Assembly (NCBI RefSeq): GCF_000002995.4 | Contig: NW_025062475.1 | Span: 8,250,187-8,314,186 of the forward strand | Reading direction: 5' to 3' | DNA: 64,000 bases | DNA from: Brugia malayi | Taxonomy: Eukaryota; Nematoda; Chromadorea; Rhabditida; Onchocercidae | Shown here: positions 38,801 to 50,704 of the stretch, in pieces | How the letters are laid out: each line of letters starts with the position of its first letter | Numbering within the stretch: position 1 is the stretch's first letter | Translations under genes and position numbers: made by a program | Notes under the pieces: model-generated | Told to the model about the DNA's origin: nothing | Seen by the model: only the letters and a program-made list of their open reading frames with translations | Databases searched by the model: none

Positions 38801-40290
38801 GTCTTTTAATACATGATACTGCTTGAAGCTGGTATTGGCTTTATTATGAAATTCTGGAGAAAAATCAGTTAGAAAAATCTAATTTTAATTGATAAGGTTT
38901 ATTGTGTGGGTTTCGTTCTGTTGCGAAAGTACTGCAGATCCGCAGACTGTGATGTTTATCTTATTTATAATTCATGTATTTTAGATAATGGATCCGTATA
39001 TACAACTCAGGGGACATCCGATTATGGAACCTCGACCGTTTCACTGTGCTCTAGACAATCAAGAACTATGGAAACACATTTCATGATGAAGGTATCTGTG
39101 CTGCTTTTTTGATTCTACAATCTTTTTTTTTTTGTTTATCTGGCCAAATCATTTTCCGAAATCTCTTTTTTTTTTCTTTCTATCTCACCATCATAATTTT
39201 TATAATTTTCATCCATCTATATTCGTTTCACTTTCTGTCTATCTATATTCATTTTAAAAAATTTTTATGTGAACATGTTTCGTATTTATTTTAGGCAAAT
39301 ATTTGGCTTGAACTTGCTGAACTTTTTCTTGATCTTGGTCGTATGGAAGATGTGCGACCATGCATTGAGGAGGCATCTGCTTTATATCCAAGTTCACACC
39401 AAGCATTATATATTAAGGTTTCGTGCAATAACCTAAATCTTCGGATAAAATAATTTTTTCATCACATGGATTTTCTTTTTTCCTTTTATGACTTTATTCA
39501 TTTTCTTTATACATTTTGAAGTATGTTAGTAGGAAAATTAAAAGAGTCTTATGTTTTGTATATCATAGTTCATTGTTGATATTTTTTATGTTTCAGCGAA
39601 GTTGTTATAGACTGTTTCTGCTTCAGGGTCGTTTGTTAGCAGCTCGAGCAGCTAAGTGTGAGAATACCGCGAAATGTGAGCATTTGCGAAGTGATGCAAA
39701 AGCTTCCTTGTTGGGAGCACTTGCAATAGCGCCTTCTCACGTGTCATCATTGCGACATTTAGCTCGTATTTACAGATTGGAGGGAAATATTCCCATGGCT
39801 GAGAAAATGTTGAGGTTAGTAAAGGTTTATAAGTAAAGGTATTTTTATTTGAAGCAATCAGATTGGTTTGACTATTGTAGTTTTTTAAATATGTTTGAAT
39901 ATTTTACTTTAGGAAACCTTTATGACCTGTTTTTTGCATATTGGAAACAAATCAATTTGGCGTATTCGTTTAAGCTCATCTACTGAACTGTAGATAGTTC
40001 TGGGTCAGATAACTTTGTTTCGTACTGCCTTCTTTATTTGTACTATTTGCTTTTGCATCATTGTATACCCTATTCTATTTGCATCATCTAAAATTTACGT
40101 TTCCTTCAGAGATGTTGTACAGATTGATCCACTACATAACGATTCATGGCAAGCGCTTGGATTGATCCTGTCAGAAGATGGGCGTTTTGAAGAAGCTCTA
40201 GAATGTTATTCGATCGCCTCAGCTCTAAATTCCTCAACTCCACTTATACCATTCTCTTCGTTACCGGTTTTAATTCACACTTCGCGATGA
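32882..40290 (+). CDS. ttc-7: Tetratricopeptide repeat protein 7 homologue (TTC7, PI4KIIIalpha complex scaffold)
   Basis: Twenty exons encode 886 aa, near human TTC7A/B size: 32882-33065, 33250-33394, 33622-33737, 34038-34172, 34248-34310, 34473-34630, 34768-34874, 35236-35317, 35396-35500, 36030-36115, 36200-36360, 36604-36691, 37033-37172, 37792-38010, 38288-38392, 38589-38756, 38985-39091, 39295-39417, 39627-39814, 40110-40290. The N-terminus (GSRLEAEVDKCRSECNW) matches the invariant start of TTC7. Other family signatures are RQLAEVLIRGM, LLLLLISE and repeated TPR helices such as DWCERTLELNPEMPLA and AEKMLRDVVQIDPLHNDSWQALG. It ends with the family's conserved PxxPFSSLP-type C-terminus. 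By family knowledge, TTC7 with EFR3 and FAM126 holds PI4KIIIalpha at the plasma membrane to make PI4P. TTACAG ends 5 nt before the ATG, suggesting trans-splicing. Exon 6's donor is uncertain (34626 or 34630; 34630 fits phase). A Ser/Ala-rich linker at 38589-38756 is poorly conserved. Confidence 0.92.
34475..34735 (+). repeat. Exon 6 of ttc-7 plus adjoining intron: parent copy of an inverted duplication
   Basis: This segment (exon 6 and about 105 nt of the following intron) recurs in reverse orientation at about 37190-37447. Shared stretches include the codons for LIDRPW and RIMTSLG and the intronic block around GTGAAAGTTCATAAGAAATG. Because intronic sequence is included, the duplication occurred at the DNA level. 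Confidence 0.8.
35822..35872. repeat. Three copies of TGACAGATCTGAAA
   Basis: Units at 35822-35835, 35836-35849 and 35858-35871 in the intron between ttc-7 exons 9 and 10. Each contains the palindrome AGATCT. Probably local tandem duplication. Confidence 0.85.
37190..37447 (-). pseudogene. Inverted partial copy of ttc-7 exon 6 inside a later ttc-7 intron
   Basis: On the minus strand this reads VLRFRHDLVDRPWNEGNECY then QRIMTSLG, clearly homologous to the parent exon's LRLRQNLIDRPWDDEGVEWY and RRIMTSLG, with a one-codon deletion. The frame stays open for about 70 codons but has no start, splice partners or remaining gene, so it is best called a pseudo-exon. It lies in the intron between exons 13 and 14, antisense to its host. 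Together with the parent it could form an intramolecular RNA stem spanning exons 7-13. Confidence 0.8.
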
Positions 40291-40412
40291 AAAAGCTGAA
40301 TATTCTTTCATGATATCTTTTATGTAATGACATCTAATATATATTTATTTATTGTCTTTTTATTATACAGTTTTTATTGTCGCAGCAGTGCTTTGAATTC
40401 GTTTTGGTTATT

Positions 40413-40418
40413 AATAAA
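40413..40418 (+). terminator. Poly(A) signal of ttc-7
   Basis: AATAAA 123 nt after the ttc-7 stop codon; the first canonical signal in the 3' flank. Confidence 0.55.
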
Positions 40419-43400
40419 TTAAGTCACTTTATATAAATCTGCTTTGAAATACCTTAGCAGTAATGACAGATAGCTGAACCCGTTTTAGTAGTGGTTATTT
40501 AGATTTACCTAATACATGATGTCAAATTAAGGACTGTTAAACTATCAAATAGCTTTATGGTTTGCGATGTGCTGTCATTTCCAGAGAAGTTATATGATGT
40601 CCTAGAATTTTTCTTTGGATATAATATTTGAATGATAATATGTGTTTATATTAGGCATGCCTTTACTTTGTTGCAATTTTTTTCGATTACCTCAAGCTTG
40701 TCTGCAATTTATGCTTGTGCTCTAGTTTTTGTGACACATTTACCTAATAATTTCCACAGAGATTGACGATACTGAAAGTTCGATTTAAGTGACTCTTGTT
40801 AAGCCATTTGCAGCATTTAATTTATAAAATTGGGGAATAAGATTGTTAACACTACTACTGAACATTTCATATTCGTTACGTGAAATTAGCGAACTATAGT
40901 TATGAAAGCAGTAGTTAATTCGTTTGTTCGAATCATTTTTGCAACTAGGAATACCAAATGCGCCGATAAACAAATTTGATCTTAGACTTTATCATCCCAT
41001 AAAAACTTACTTAACACAAGTATGATTTGACAGTTAATGCGGATATCCGAGCTAATTCTGCAGTTAACCAAGAAATAAGATTTCACTCATCTATAAACGT
41101 CCTTTTTTTATACTCTGGCAAATATGCTTAGTAAAATACCAGTGAGTTTTATTTTCAATATATTCACAGAAAGTTGTGAGTGGGGAAGCTTCTGTTCCTT
41201 TTTCTGCTGTATTTCACCGCATCAGTCTTTTCATGTTTACAATTTCCTCAGAAAAATCTACTTCCGAAGTCTTTTGAAAGAAATATTGTCGGTGCTTTTC
41301 CAGAAACTTTATAGTTTTTGTTTTGTGCAGAAGTGAACGTATATTTAGCTGCTGTGTGAAAAATTCATAGTGTCCATAGTGAGCAAATGAGAATTACTAA
41401 TAACATCTTCGAAAAAATATGTTTGTTATGGATCTAAAGCTGAGAAAATCTAGCACAATGCAGTTTCTTGTGGGTTTTTATCATTTGCCAGTCAAAGCGA
41501 CTTGTTGTTCTTGATTTAGACAAGTTTCTCAGTGTTTGTGAGAGGTTTTTCCGGAATGGAAAAGGTGGATGGAATTTTTGGTCTCTTTTTCTTCTGATCT
41601 TTTTTGTGGTGAGCAGATATGTTACTCCAAACCTTTTTATGATTTCTGAAAATTATAACATTACACTTTACAACTTAACGATTATTAAAGAGTAGTACAG
41701 AGATAAATTTATGAGAAGCAAATTTCGTTGACTTCATTGGTATTGAACTAGAGCGGGTGACAAAATCAAAGATGCACGAAAGGCAGAGAGTCGGTTCTCT
41801 TTTTTTTATGCAGTGAATAATTTATAGTCTTCAAATTAAAGTGATAAGTAGTCTAAATATGAAAATTAAAATCAGGAAAGTCGGAAGTACTGAGTGCGTG
41901 CTGCACTGCACAAATATATGCAGTGAAAGAATTCTGGTAATATTGAAGACACAAATGGGACTTTTGCATGTCAGTTCTGATGTTATTCTTTCCTTTTTTT
42001 TTAAGTTCCTCTTTCTTTCGACACACTTCTCTAATTTTTTGACATTTATTTCGGATACGTGTTTAAGAAAAGCTAATGTTACGCAAAAATGCAATCGAGA
42101 CTAACAAAGAGACAAAAACAAATGAAGTGTTCATCAGAATAGCCCATATCATGAAAATATATACAGTTGAAATGTTTTTTGATTCAATATACTTTAAAAG
42201 GAAATTTCAGATTTCTCATGGCATTTTTTATTAAAAAGAGATTGGAATTTGCATAAAACTGTTCACTGTGAGACGTAAGGCAAATCCGTAGAGCAATTTG
42301 AAATAATTCTGGAGAGGAAAGAAATGTTTTTTTCACAAAAAAAAATATCATACTGTTATTTTTTAAATATCATCTGTCTTCACTTTTGAAAATGATTCCA
42401 AACTTTCTTGTCAAGGATTTGAAAAGTTATTCGTGGATAGTGAATTATCATGTTTGTCCTCTTCATCCACACTTTTGATTTAAAATGAAAATATCTGAAG
42501 TGGTTTTAATTACTGAACCACTTGTTTACAATTGAATTAGTTATATTTTCCAACACTTCTGTTTTATTGAACTGAGTGCAGTCTTTCTTATTTAAAACAT
42601 TGTTCAATTTCAAGAAATTTCAAAATCAGCTTTCATTTAGTTTTGATTTGCTGATGATCGCTATAAGTTATTTATGTTACTGAGACATTATCCTAAGTTC
42701 TAAGAATTTTGAAAAATATCCAAAAAAATTCTATTAAATTTTGAAGTCTAATGTATGGCAACCAATTTGATTGAATAAGTTTGAATAAGTACAGTTATTT
42801 CTAATTATTTGGCAACTTCTTTACTGAAAACATTTCAATAATTTGAAGTTTTTTTTTTTTTTTTTTTTTTTCAATAATTCAATTATTTCACTGCAAACAT
42901 GCGAATTTGAGAAATTTGTTTCGAAATGGATGAATATTGTTTTTGTAAGATGTAGCAGCCAAAGGATGTCACTCTTGATTTTGAAGAGACTGTCGAGAAT
43001 GTACAAGCTAATGTGAAATGAATGTGTCATTACAATAGCTGAAATGACATCACATTTCCATCTTATTCAATGTGAAATTCTCATGTAAATCACGCGGGTG
43101 TGAAGTAGAACATCTTAGCATTTGCTCATTATTTAGCTTATGAATAATATTTTAGGATTATTGTGCGTGCATATAGACATAATGCTGAATTGTTTCCAGA
43201 AGTTGTTAAACGCTTTAAGATCTTGTTTGCTAATGTTTCTGGGACATGCTAAATAGTTCCACCAGCAATTTTCATTCGGTTAGTTCATCATAAAAAATCA
43301 TTGTAGGAGTGAGAAATAATTCAAAATCGGAAATTAACTGCTAAAGTACATGTCACCAGTGCCGTAAAAGATTCTTCCAGTTTCAGCAGTGAGAACCAAT

Positions 43401-45418
43401 GAGCCAACGCTGATAAAAGTGGAGGAACGACAATTTGATATGATCGACGAGGTGGTGTCACAGCAGCCCGCTCATAATTGAACTCTTCCGGGATAGAAAC
43501 GTTTGTGTTCTGTCATGAATGTGAATTGAGTTGACTGTCCGTAGGGAATCACATATCTATAACGTGAAGTCAGTGCATTAGTAATTGGAATTACTGCTCA
43601 TTAAGGAGGAATAACGAAGGTATAATGAGGTGACGGGACACTTCAGGAATGTTTGTGCCGTGATAAGATCTTCAAAGAGAGATTATTTAACCACTGCGCG
43701 TCTCGAATTGTTACTTTCAAAATTGACTAATAACGACTGGTATCATTGATATGGAATTCATTCTTTGAGAATGAGAAAAGTTGGAGAAAAGATATCAATC
43801 ATTCGTGGAATTGCAAATTGTTTGGGACCTTCTCTTTCAACATTCATTCACTTAACACTGTTATGTTAAGATGGGTAGGGTCGCAGGAAGAAGTTCCTCT
43901 GAATGTTGTTCATTGCAATATTGATCCTTATGTGTTCTTCATTTTAAACCTTACAACATTTTGTGCTGAGGAACTTTTGCGTCTTTCTGGGGGAAAAAAT
44001 TGCTGGATAAGAATCCCAACAAAATTTTATAATTTTCAGAAGAACAGATGAGGAAACGAAAAAAGAAACCAAATGTTTTCTTCCAGGCACAAACTTTTAC
44101 GATATATTGAATTTCAAAAAAAGAAAACTCATCTACTCCAACAATTTCCAGACATTTAAAATAAGAATATAGCGTGAATAATCTTTTAAACTTCATGTTC
44201 CACTTTTTCTTAGGCTTACTACTCATTTGATTAAATTCATGGATACTAATTGCGATAAAACAAAATCCACTGCGTGAGAAAGAGATCATTGTAGTTGCTT
44301 GGAATATAGACGATAAACTACTTCTAACTTTATTTTATTACGTTTGACAACATATGTTTTGAAGTTCTCGTCCTCTTCAGTTCAGTTATTATTTGAAAAT
44401 TTGAATTTTCTTCGGTATATTTCAAATTAATGATCGTTAGTGCGCGGGTAACGATTGTTCGTTGAGAATATCAGTATAATTTGCAAGAATGAAATTCTAA
44501 CCGCAAAGTTTTCCGTTTCCTGATAAAATTTCGGAAAAGTAACAGACGAGAAATAGCTGTTAAGAGATAGAGAGTATTGAAGTGCACAGTAAATATCTAA
44601 TGGATTGCACTCGATTTAAACGATTTAAACAAAATTCGCGTGAAATAGTAAATCGCTTCATTTATGATTACATTTACGGAAGTATTACGCAACCACAAAT
44701 TTCTTATTTGTCTATTCGTATGCTTATCTTTTTTTTTTTTTTTTTTATAGGAATGGTCGATTTTGTAGCAGAATGCAACTGCTATCGAAATTTTGCGAAG
44801 GTTTTTTCAATACAATAATTTTTTTCGTTAATGATTCTTAAATATTAGACAGATTTAATGTCTTCTAAGGTTTAATTTGGACTGACCACTAATTGAAAAG
44901 CTTTCACTTAAAATTTATTTACACCGAATCAAATAGCAACTTAGTCCTACATCATATATATCTGTTAGCCAATCTGACGATTTCGAATAACATTGTAGAT
45001 AGTCCGAAATTGCACTCCGTTCAAGTTTTCAAATTACGGGCGGGGAATTACTAGCGGTCTCAGCCAGTTCCGCAGACATTTCTACGTAACTAAAGAATAA
45101 AATTTGGACTTGGAAGCTTTTCGAGTGTTGTTAAAAGCATTATGAATTTCATTTAATAAATTGAGATGACTCGAAAGTGAGAGTATGCCATAAGTTCTTT
45201 TTCATTCATTTTTTCTTTTGATTCGGTTTGTCTTTTTTGTTGCAGTCTTTCATGTTTTAGTGATTTCTCTTGCCATTTAATGGCACATAGGAGTGTATTA
45301 TAGTTTAGGAATATTTGGTTCTGAATTGACGACGTCATATTGTGAGAGTCCTTTTTCGGCAGGACTTCGTGTTACTGTGAGCTTTAAAGTGCGTTTGATT
45401 TAAACAGGCGTCATTTGC
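40419..45418. other. Long interval between ttc-7 and the phosphorylase-fold gene; mostly no gene seen
   Basis: About 5 kb. Open frames up to about 110 codons on both strands near 43750-44290 overlap each other and lack recognisable features. One segment at 43381-43481 is exon-like and listed separately. A poly-T tract lies near 42848-42871, and TTTGAATAAG is duplicated in tandem near 42778-42797. The rest is AT-rich sequence without identified function. Confidence 0.45.
43381..43481 (+). CDS. Orphan exon-like segment, possible last exon of an unidentified gene
   Basis: A good acceptor (ATTCTTCCAG) ends at 43380. From there, with two bases belonging to a split codon, the frame reads SAVRTNEPTLIKVEERQFDM, then IDEVVSQQPAHN and a TGA at 43479-43481. 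Codon use and a charged, non-repetitive composition look coding, unlike the surrounding AT-rich sequence. No upstream exon with a matching phase was found, and I do not recognise the protein. It may be a terminal exon of a gene whose other exons I missed, a relic exon, or chance. Confidence 0.3.
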
Positions 45419-45425
45419 TATAAAT
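45419..45425 (+). promoter_or_regulatory. TATA-like element upstream of the phosphorylase-fold gene
   Basis: TATAAAT sits about 120 nt before the start codon at 45545. A possible acceptor (CCCTTCAG) ends at 45472, so either a conventional promoter with a short 5' UTR or trans-splicing could give the mRNA 5' end. Confidence 0.3.
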
Positions 45426-45544
45426 ATAGTCTATGATATGGGCAGATCTCAGCAAGGTTTGCAACCCTTCAGGTCACTCACTTGTGGAAGTGTTGCAATA
45501 AGTGAAAAAGGCTTTTTTGGTTCACGGTGGCGGTTGTTTCGAAA

Positions 45545-48519
45545 ATGGTGGCAACAAAGGTGCCCCGTTCCGGTGGACTTGTGGTACTTTCACCGCTTGT
45601 ACAAAGTTCGGAACATAATGTGGTGCTTATTTCACGGTGAGTTTGACCAAATCAATGCAAGAAAAAAATATAAGATGGAAAAAGGATGATTTTGGGAGCT
45701 GTATGGAAAAATTACGTTTGAACAATATTCGTTGTTCATTTTTTATTTGAGTTTCTGAAAGGAGAATTTTTGACTTGTTTCTCACTTTTCTATTTATAAA
45801 ATTAAGGAATAGAAAGGTCTGTTCCTTAGTGGAAAAAATGTCATTCCATTAAAATATTAAACGAAAACTTCCACAAGCTTTGAAAAAAAAATTAGCTATT
45901 ACTTGAATAAGGAATAAGGAAAAGTTAAGGTAGTAAAGGACTCGCTATACCTCTTTCATTAGAAACTATGGACATCTCTCATATTCTTTACAAATAGAAA
46001 AACTTATTACATCTTGTAAAACTGAGTTTTTGTGTTATATGTTGAAACTGTGGCCATATAAAAGATGACTTTTAAATTCTCAGGAAAAAAAATGTTTAAA
46101 TGCCCCTGTATCTGTCTCAAATTTATTGTCTGAAGAGCTGACTTTTCATTGCACCAAACTCTCATGTCATCTTAATTCATACTGTTCTCTTCAAATACCT
46201 CCAGTTTCAACATATAACACAAAAAGGAGGTATTTTCGACTTAAATTCTGAATAATTTTCAAATAGATTCTTTCAGGAACGTCGATGTTAAATACAATCA
46301 AATACTTCATGTTGCAGGTGGAGAGCATACTGGCATTGTTATCAATAAGCTTATCAATGGGAAACCAAGTTCGTATAATTACTGCATAATTTGTGCATAG
46401 TGTTAAAGAAAAACTGTTGAATCTTTTACTATTTTACAACTTCATGTCAAATAACCTTAATTATATTTTAGATTTAAAATGTGATATATCGCTCAGCTTT
46501 TCCGTGTGGCTACGAAAAGGGGATATGAAGAAGCAGGTTAAGTTTCATAAATTACTTATGGTCAATATTGCCGGATGTCATCTAGTTATTGGTTCTAAAT
46601 AGCAAATACTTTAATAAATAAAGTAACAGTACCAAAAATTTCATTTTCTCATTTCTTTGTATGTGTGCTTTCTTTTATCTATTAATGTCCCTTACCCTTT
46701 ACCTCAGATATTAGAAAAAAAAAAAAAACATAGTGTAATCTGACACTGCATTCTACTAAGATCTTAGCATCTCATAATTACATTTCTAATGAGAGCATTT
46801 GGTGATGACGATTTGTATATGAAATTTTTATACATCTTTTTTTTACTAGTGTTAAGGAAATGAAATATATTTCTGTTTATTGGTAACATAATTTCTTTAT
46901 CTGTTTACAAAAAGAAATGAATCTTTCCAGGAAAACCGTTGCTTTCGTTTTCGGTTTTTCGAAGACACTGAAAATGCTGACAAGCATGCTGTAGCTCAGC
47001 AATTCTTCCGGGATCTTGTTAGTATTTTTCCAAGAGGTAATTTTGTTTTTAAAAAATTTTTAGATGAATATACTATTTGTTCTTCTGAACAGCTGGACAG
47101 CACTGTTATTGAAACTTAAGATGTTGTGTCATTTGATGCTTGGATGTGAGGACTACTTTTTTTGCGTGTAACTTCAAGAAAAAGTGGAACTCGATTTTTC
47201 CAAGAAAAAATTGAGAGTTTCGTTGCGAAGTTTTCAAAACCAACAAATATCAAGATATATTTCAGATTATGTGACGTTTCTAAAGCGAGTTTTAAAGCTC
47301 ATGCAAAATAGTTATGGTTCACTGCGAGAAATCGAAATTGACATGCAGTTTGCGAAAGAAAATGAAACATATCAAATGCCTGATCCTAAGCAATATGGTA
47401 GGTTTTATACCATAAATTTTAGACAAAACTGTTTGGGATGAAGTGCAAAGTGTGTCTTTTGGGAATCTTTAATAAAATCATGTAAATATTTAGGTGGTCT
47501 TTTTGGTTCTTCAGAATACTTTAATATTTTGATTGATTATGAAATGGTATTTGATGAGTTAAAATCAATTATTCATTAACTGTTTTATTCAATTTCGTCC
47601 CAGATTCTGGTTCTGAAGTTGAAAATGTTACTATAGCTCATGTACAGGAAGTTCTGGAACATGCATATCCCAATGGCTTATCTGTGGATATTATTGCGGA
47701 GTAAGTTGTGGTTATATTTTTAAAAGTGTAGTAATTAGATTTCTGAATTATTCTCTCTTTTCTAGATCCTTTCATTCTCATCGAGCATATTCCAAATTAT
47801 AAATTTAGAATTATCTACTTATTATTCGAAAGAAAGAAACCAGTTGTCTCATTGTTGATAACAATGTTTCACCAAATATGTTTTGGGTTGTTACTTCATA
47901 AATTATTTATTGGTTAAATTTTCAAATTTTAGATCCCTGCGTTGTACAAATAAAGAAGTTAATGAATTTCTTTGTGAATTAGAAACACTTGGTGTTGTAC
48001 AAAAGTTGCAGAATGAATGGATTCGTGTAAATGCTGTTGACAGCAGTAAGTTTTTTAATGTGTAAACTTTTAATATAGTTTTGACTGTTTCCCCAGATAA
48101 TAACAGCGAAAAAGAAATAAATCTTTCTTTAGACGGAACATTCTGGGAATGAAAAATTTTTTTGGTGATCGTCAAAATACGCTGTCATTCTTGATTTTGG
48201 GAACGTTATATGTAATTTTATAAATTTTATGATGGATGGATTCGCGTAAACGAAAATAAACTTTCAAATTTATTCATTCTCGTTTCGTCCTTCAGTTGAA
48301 TTATCTCGAACTCCAACCAGCTTCGGTTCGCGTGATCATCCCACTGTTGCTATCTTAACGTGCTTGTTTACTGAGAAACAGAGCATTGATGCGATCATTG
48401 ATAATAGTACAACCGTTCATCGTTACCGTTCCGGTGGTGACTCTAATATTTATACCCTTGGATGGATCGGGAAACATCGGGTTGTTGCTACAAAATTGGC
48501 AATTATTGGTTTGTGTTTC

Positions 48520-48551
<32 letters not shown>

Positions 48552-50704
48552 TAGTTCGATTTATAGGTCTGGTTATAAATTATCGCGTATTTCCTATCTA
48601 TATCGAATGAAGTTTCAGTGACTTAGATTTTAATAAGTGACCATCAAATCAGCAGAGAAAAATAAGAAGAGTTAAAGGTTTTAGAAAACGATAATAGTCG
48701 TTCTTAATAATTCGACGACATATTAAAAAGTGATAAGGATAAATTATCGTTGAGGTAATGGCTTTTGTTCACTTAGTTGTGATAGATTCTCCAAAAATTG
48801 TTAGCTATTCATCCTTTGTATTCGGTACTATGGATTTGTAGGGGATAGTCGTGAAGCAACAACATCTTCCGGCTCTATCACAACTCGTCTTTTGGGTAAT
48901 TTTCAACACGTTGAGCATGTATTTATTGTCGGTGTTGGTGGAGGTGTTGCTCATTACACGGATGCCACACGCCACGTACGTCTGGGTGACGTCGTTGTAA
49001 GCGGTCCGGAACCGAATTCTTATGTGTTTGCGCATACCTATACCGTTGATAGAGCAACAGAACACGTGAATGGCTTTTTAGTTCGAAATTGGAATCCTCA
49101 AAATGCAATCATTACTCATATTGCTAAAAATATGTAAGATTTGCTCGCAGTTTTGATGAACATTTGAATAGAAACTAAAAACAATGAATTTTGATTGGAC
49201 AAATAAATAGCATAGCCACTAAATAAGCTGTAAAAGGCTTGAAATATTTGTGATCAATCAACTAAACGAAATCAATCTGTTACTCTTTTGAATTTTTAGG
49301 GACGAAAAAATGATAGCAGAATGGAATTCGATAACCAAAACAACCATTGATCGTTTGGATGCTGCCAATAGCGACATGAGTTTTTCAAGACCACCGCCAC
49401 AAGCCGATCTATTGGCTGTGCCTGTTGGTAAGTTAAGTTGCAAAGAGAAGCCAGTCAATATGATTTAAAATCAAAATAAACATTGTCTTGTAAGAGAAGA
49501 GTTTGCAGTTTGAAAATTGCAGAAATAAAAGCATACTAGTCAGGTACACGGCTACTAGACAGGATTTGGAATGATTTCGTTTTTATTCTAGGTGGTGGGC
49601 AGGTAGTTGTCATTCCACATCCTAATTCAGAAAGAGTTGACTCGGTAGTTCATGTTGGTTCCATCGGAGCAATGGTTTCATATAGAAAACAGACACTTGC
49701 CAATGAAGAGCAGGTAATTTCTTCTGAATATTTTCTTCAAATCTGTCAATTACGTGTCAAAATTTTCTGCTTTCGTTCTATATTTTAACAGCTCTACTTC
49801 CGTTCGTTCATTTTTTTTTCATTTTTTGAAAGATATGTTCTTATATTTTATCAAAGATTCACTTATGCTTTTATCCTAAACCATAAATCGGCATTCTAAC
49901 TACAAACCTGCCCAAGTGGAACATATTACTCTTCTTTTTCCTTCTAAACAAAATATCTGAGAAGAAAATATACAAATATACAATACACAAATAATAAGTT
50001 ATGATAGTGGTTTAAAATGCAAAGGTAGAACGAAGATTGCTGATGAGCTCTTACAGCAGTTTGTTTGAGATTGGTGAAGATACAAGCGGTGCTACTGCTC
50101 AATTTCGTGATAAATTTGCCGCAAATTATAATTTGCGTGCGATTGATGCTGGCTTCGATTCCGTTATTGCCGCCGTGAATGGCTCACGAATTGATAGTTG
50201 GGCACTAATCCGTGGTATTGCAGATTATCAGCATGGACAAAGTCGCGCCAGTCGTGTGTGGCAGGTTTGTTTTGTAAATCTTCTTTTTCTTTTGAGATGA
50301 ACTAGTTGGATAATATTTATTCAGTTACTTACTCAGTTTTTATTTAGTCAAACTTGTCGAAAATACTATAGACATATATCCCAGAAACATTTGTATTTTT
50401 TTCTGGTATTCATGTCTCCTTAATCCTAGAATGAGCCTTTTGTAGAAAATTATAGTTCTGCTGTTAGTATCTGATTAATTAATAATAGCATGTTGATTAA
50501 TAGCCATACAAATAAAAGTTTTTACTGAAGTAAATCAGAAAAGAAATTGGGATTTGAAAGATTGATTTACTACTCCTTCATAAGTTATCATTTTGTAATT
50601 ATATGCAAATTGAAAAATTTTTTCAGGGCTACAGCGGTATCCGTGCAGCTGCACTCACCAAAACACTGATCCTTCGTTTACCTGTTTCCAATGCGAACAA
50701 TTAA
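45545..50704 (+). CDS. Winged-helix-like plus nucleoside-phosphorylase-fold protein, function unknown
   Basis: Thirteen exons in perfect phase encode 618 aa: 45545-45636, 46277-46368, 46472-46536, 46931-47036, 47179-47397, 47604-47700, 47933-48045, 48296-48508, 48842-49133, 49300-49427, 49592-49713, 50025-50264, 50627-50704. Residues 1-190 form an unrecognised N-terminal domain. About 200-260 look like a winged helix (VQEVLEHAYPNGLSVDIIAE, then a helix and VVQKLQNEWIRV). About 275-610 match the PNP/UDP phosphorylase and MTA/SAH nucleosidase fold: HPTVAILTCLFTEKQ, VFIVGVGGGVAHYTDA, VRLGDVVVSGP, RGIADYQHG and a C-terminal helix WQGYSGIRAAALTKTLI. The phosphate/ribose-binding glycine loop and the C-terminal catalytic Asp (in ADYQ) are present, but the usual E-M-E-A-A-G signature reads AIDAGFDS. 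Activity on a purine nucleoside is therefore uncertain; it may be a sensor or regulator. Intron 1 holds a foldback repeat, and a T30 tract lies in intron 8. Confidence 0.87.
46027..46225. mobile_element. Foldback element (MITE-like) with 24-bp inverted repeats
   Basis: The arm at 46027-46050 (TTTTTGTGTTATATGTTGAA plus four bases) is the exact reverse complement of 46202-46225. A shorter internal match (AAGATGAC versus GTCATC) suggests the palindrome once extended inward. It lies within intron 1 of the phosphorylase-fold gene. No clear target-site duplication is visible. Either a decayed MITE or an isolated inverted duplication. Confidence 0.55.
48521..48550. repeat. T30 homopolymer in an intron
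   Basis: Thirty consecutive T shortly after the donor of exon 8 of the phosphorylase-fold gene. Probably unstable in length and error-prone in sequencing. Confidence 0.85.

Noticed and set aside
43746..44289. Overlapping open frames of about 100 codons on both strands
   Set aside because: They are mutually antisense, low-complexity in part, with no acceptor or donor support or similarity.
46318..46368. Alternative exon start after TTGCAG at 46317 reading VESILALLSIS
   Set aside because: Its frame does not connect to the flanking exons, whereas starting at 46277 joins both sides in phase.
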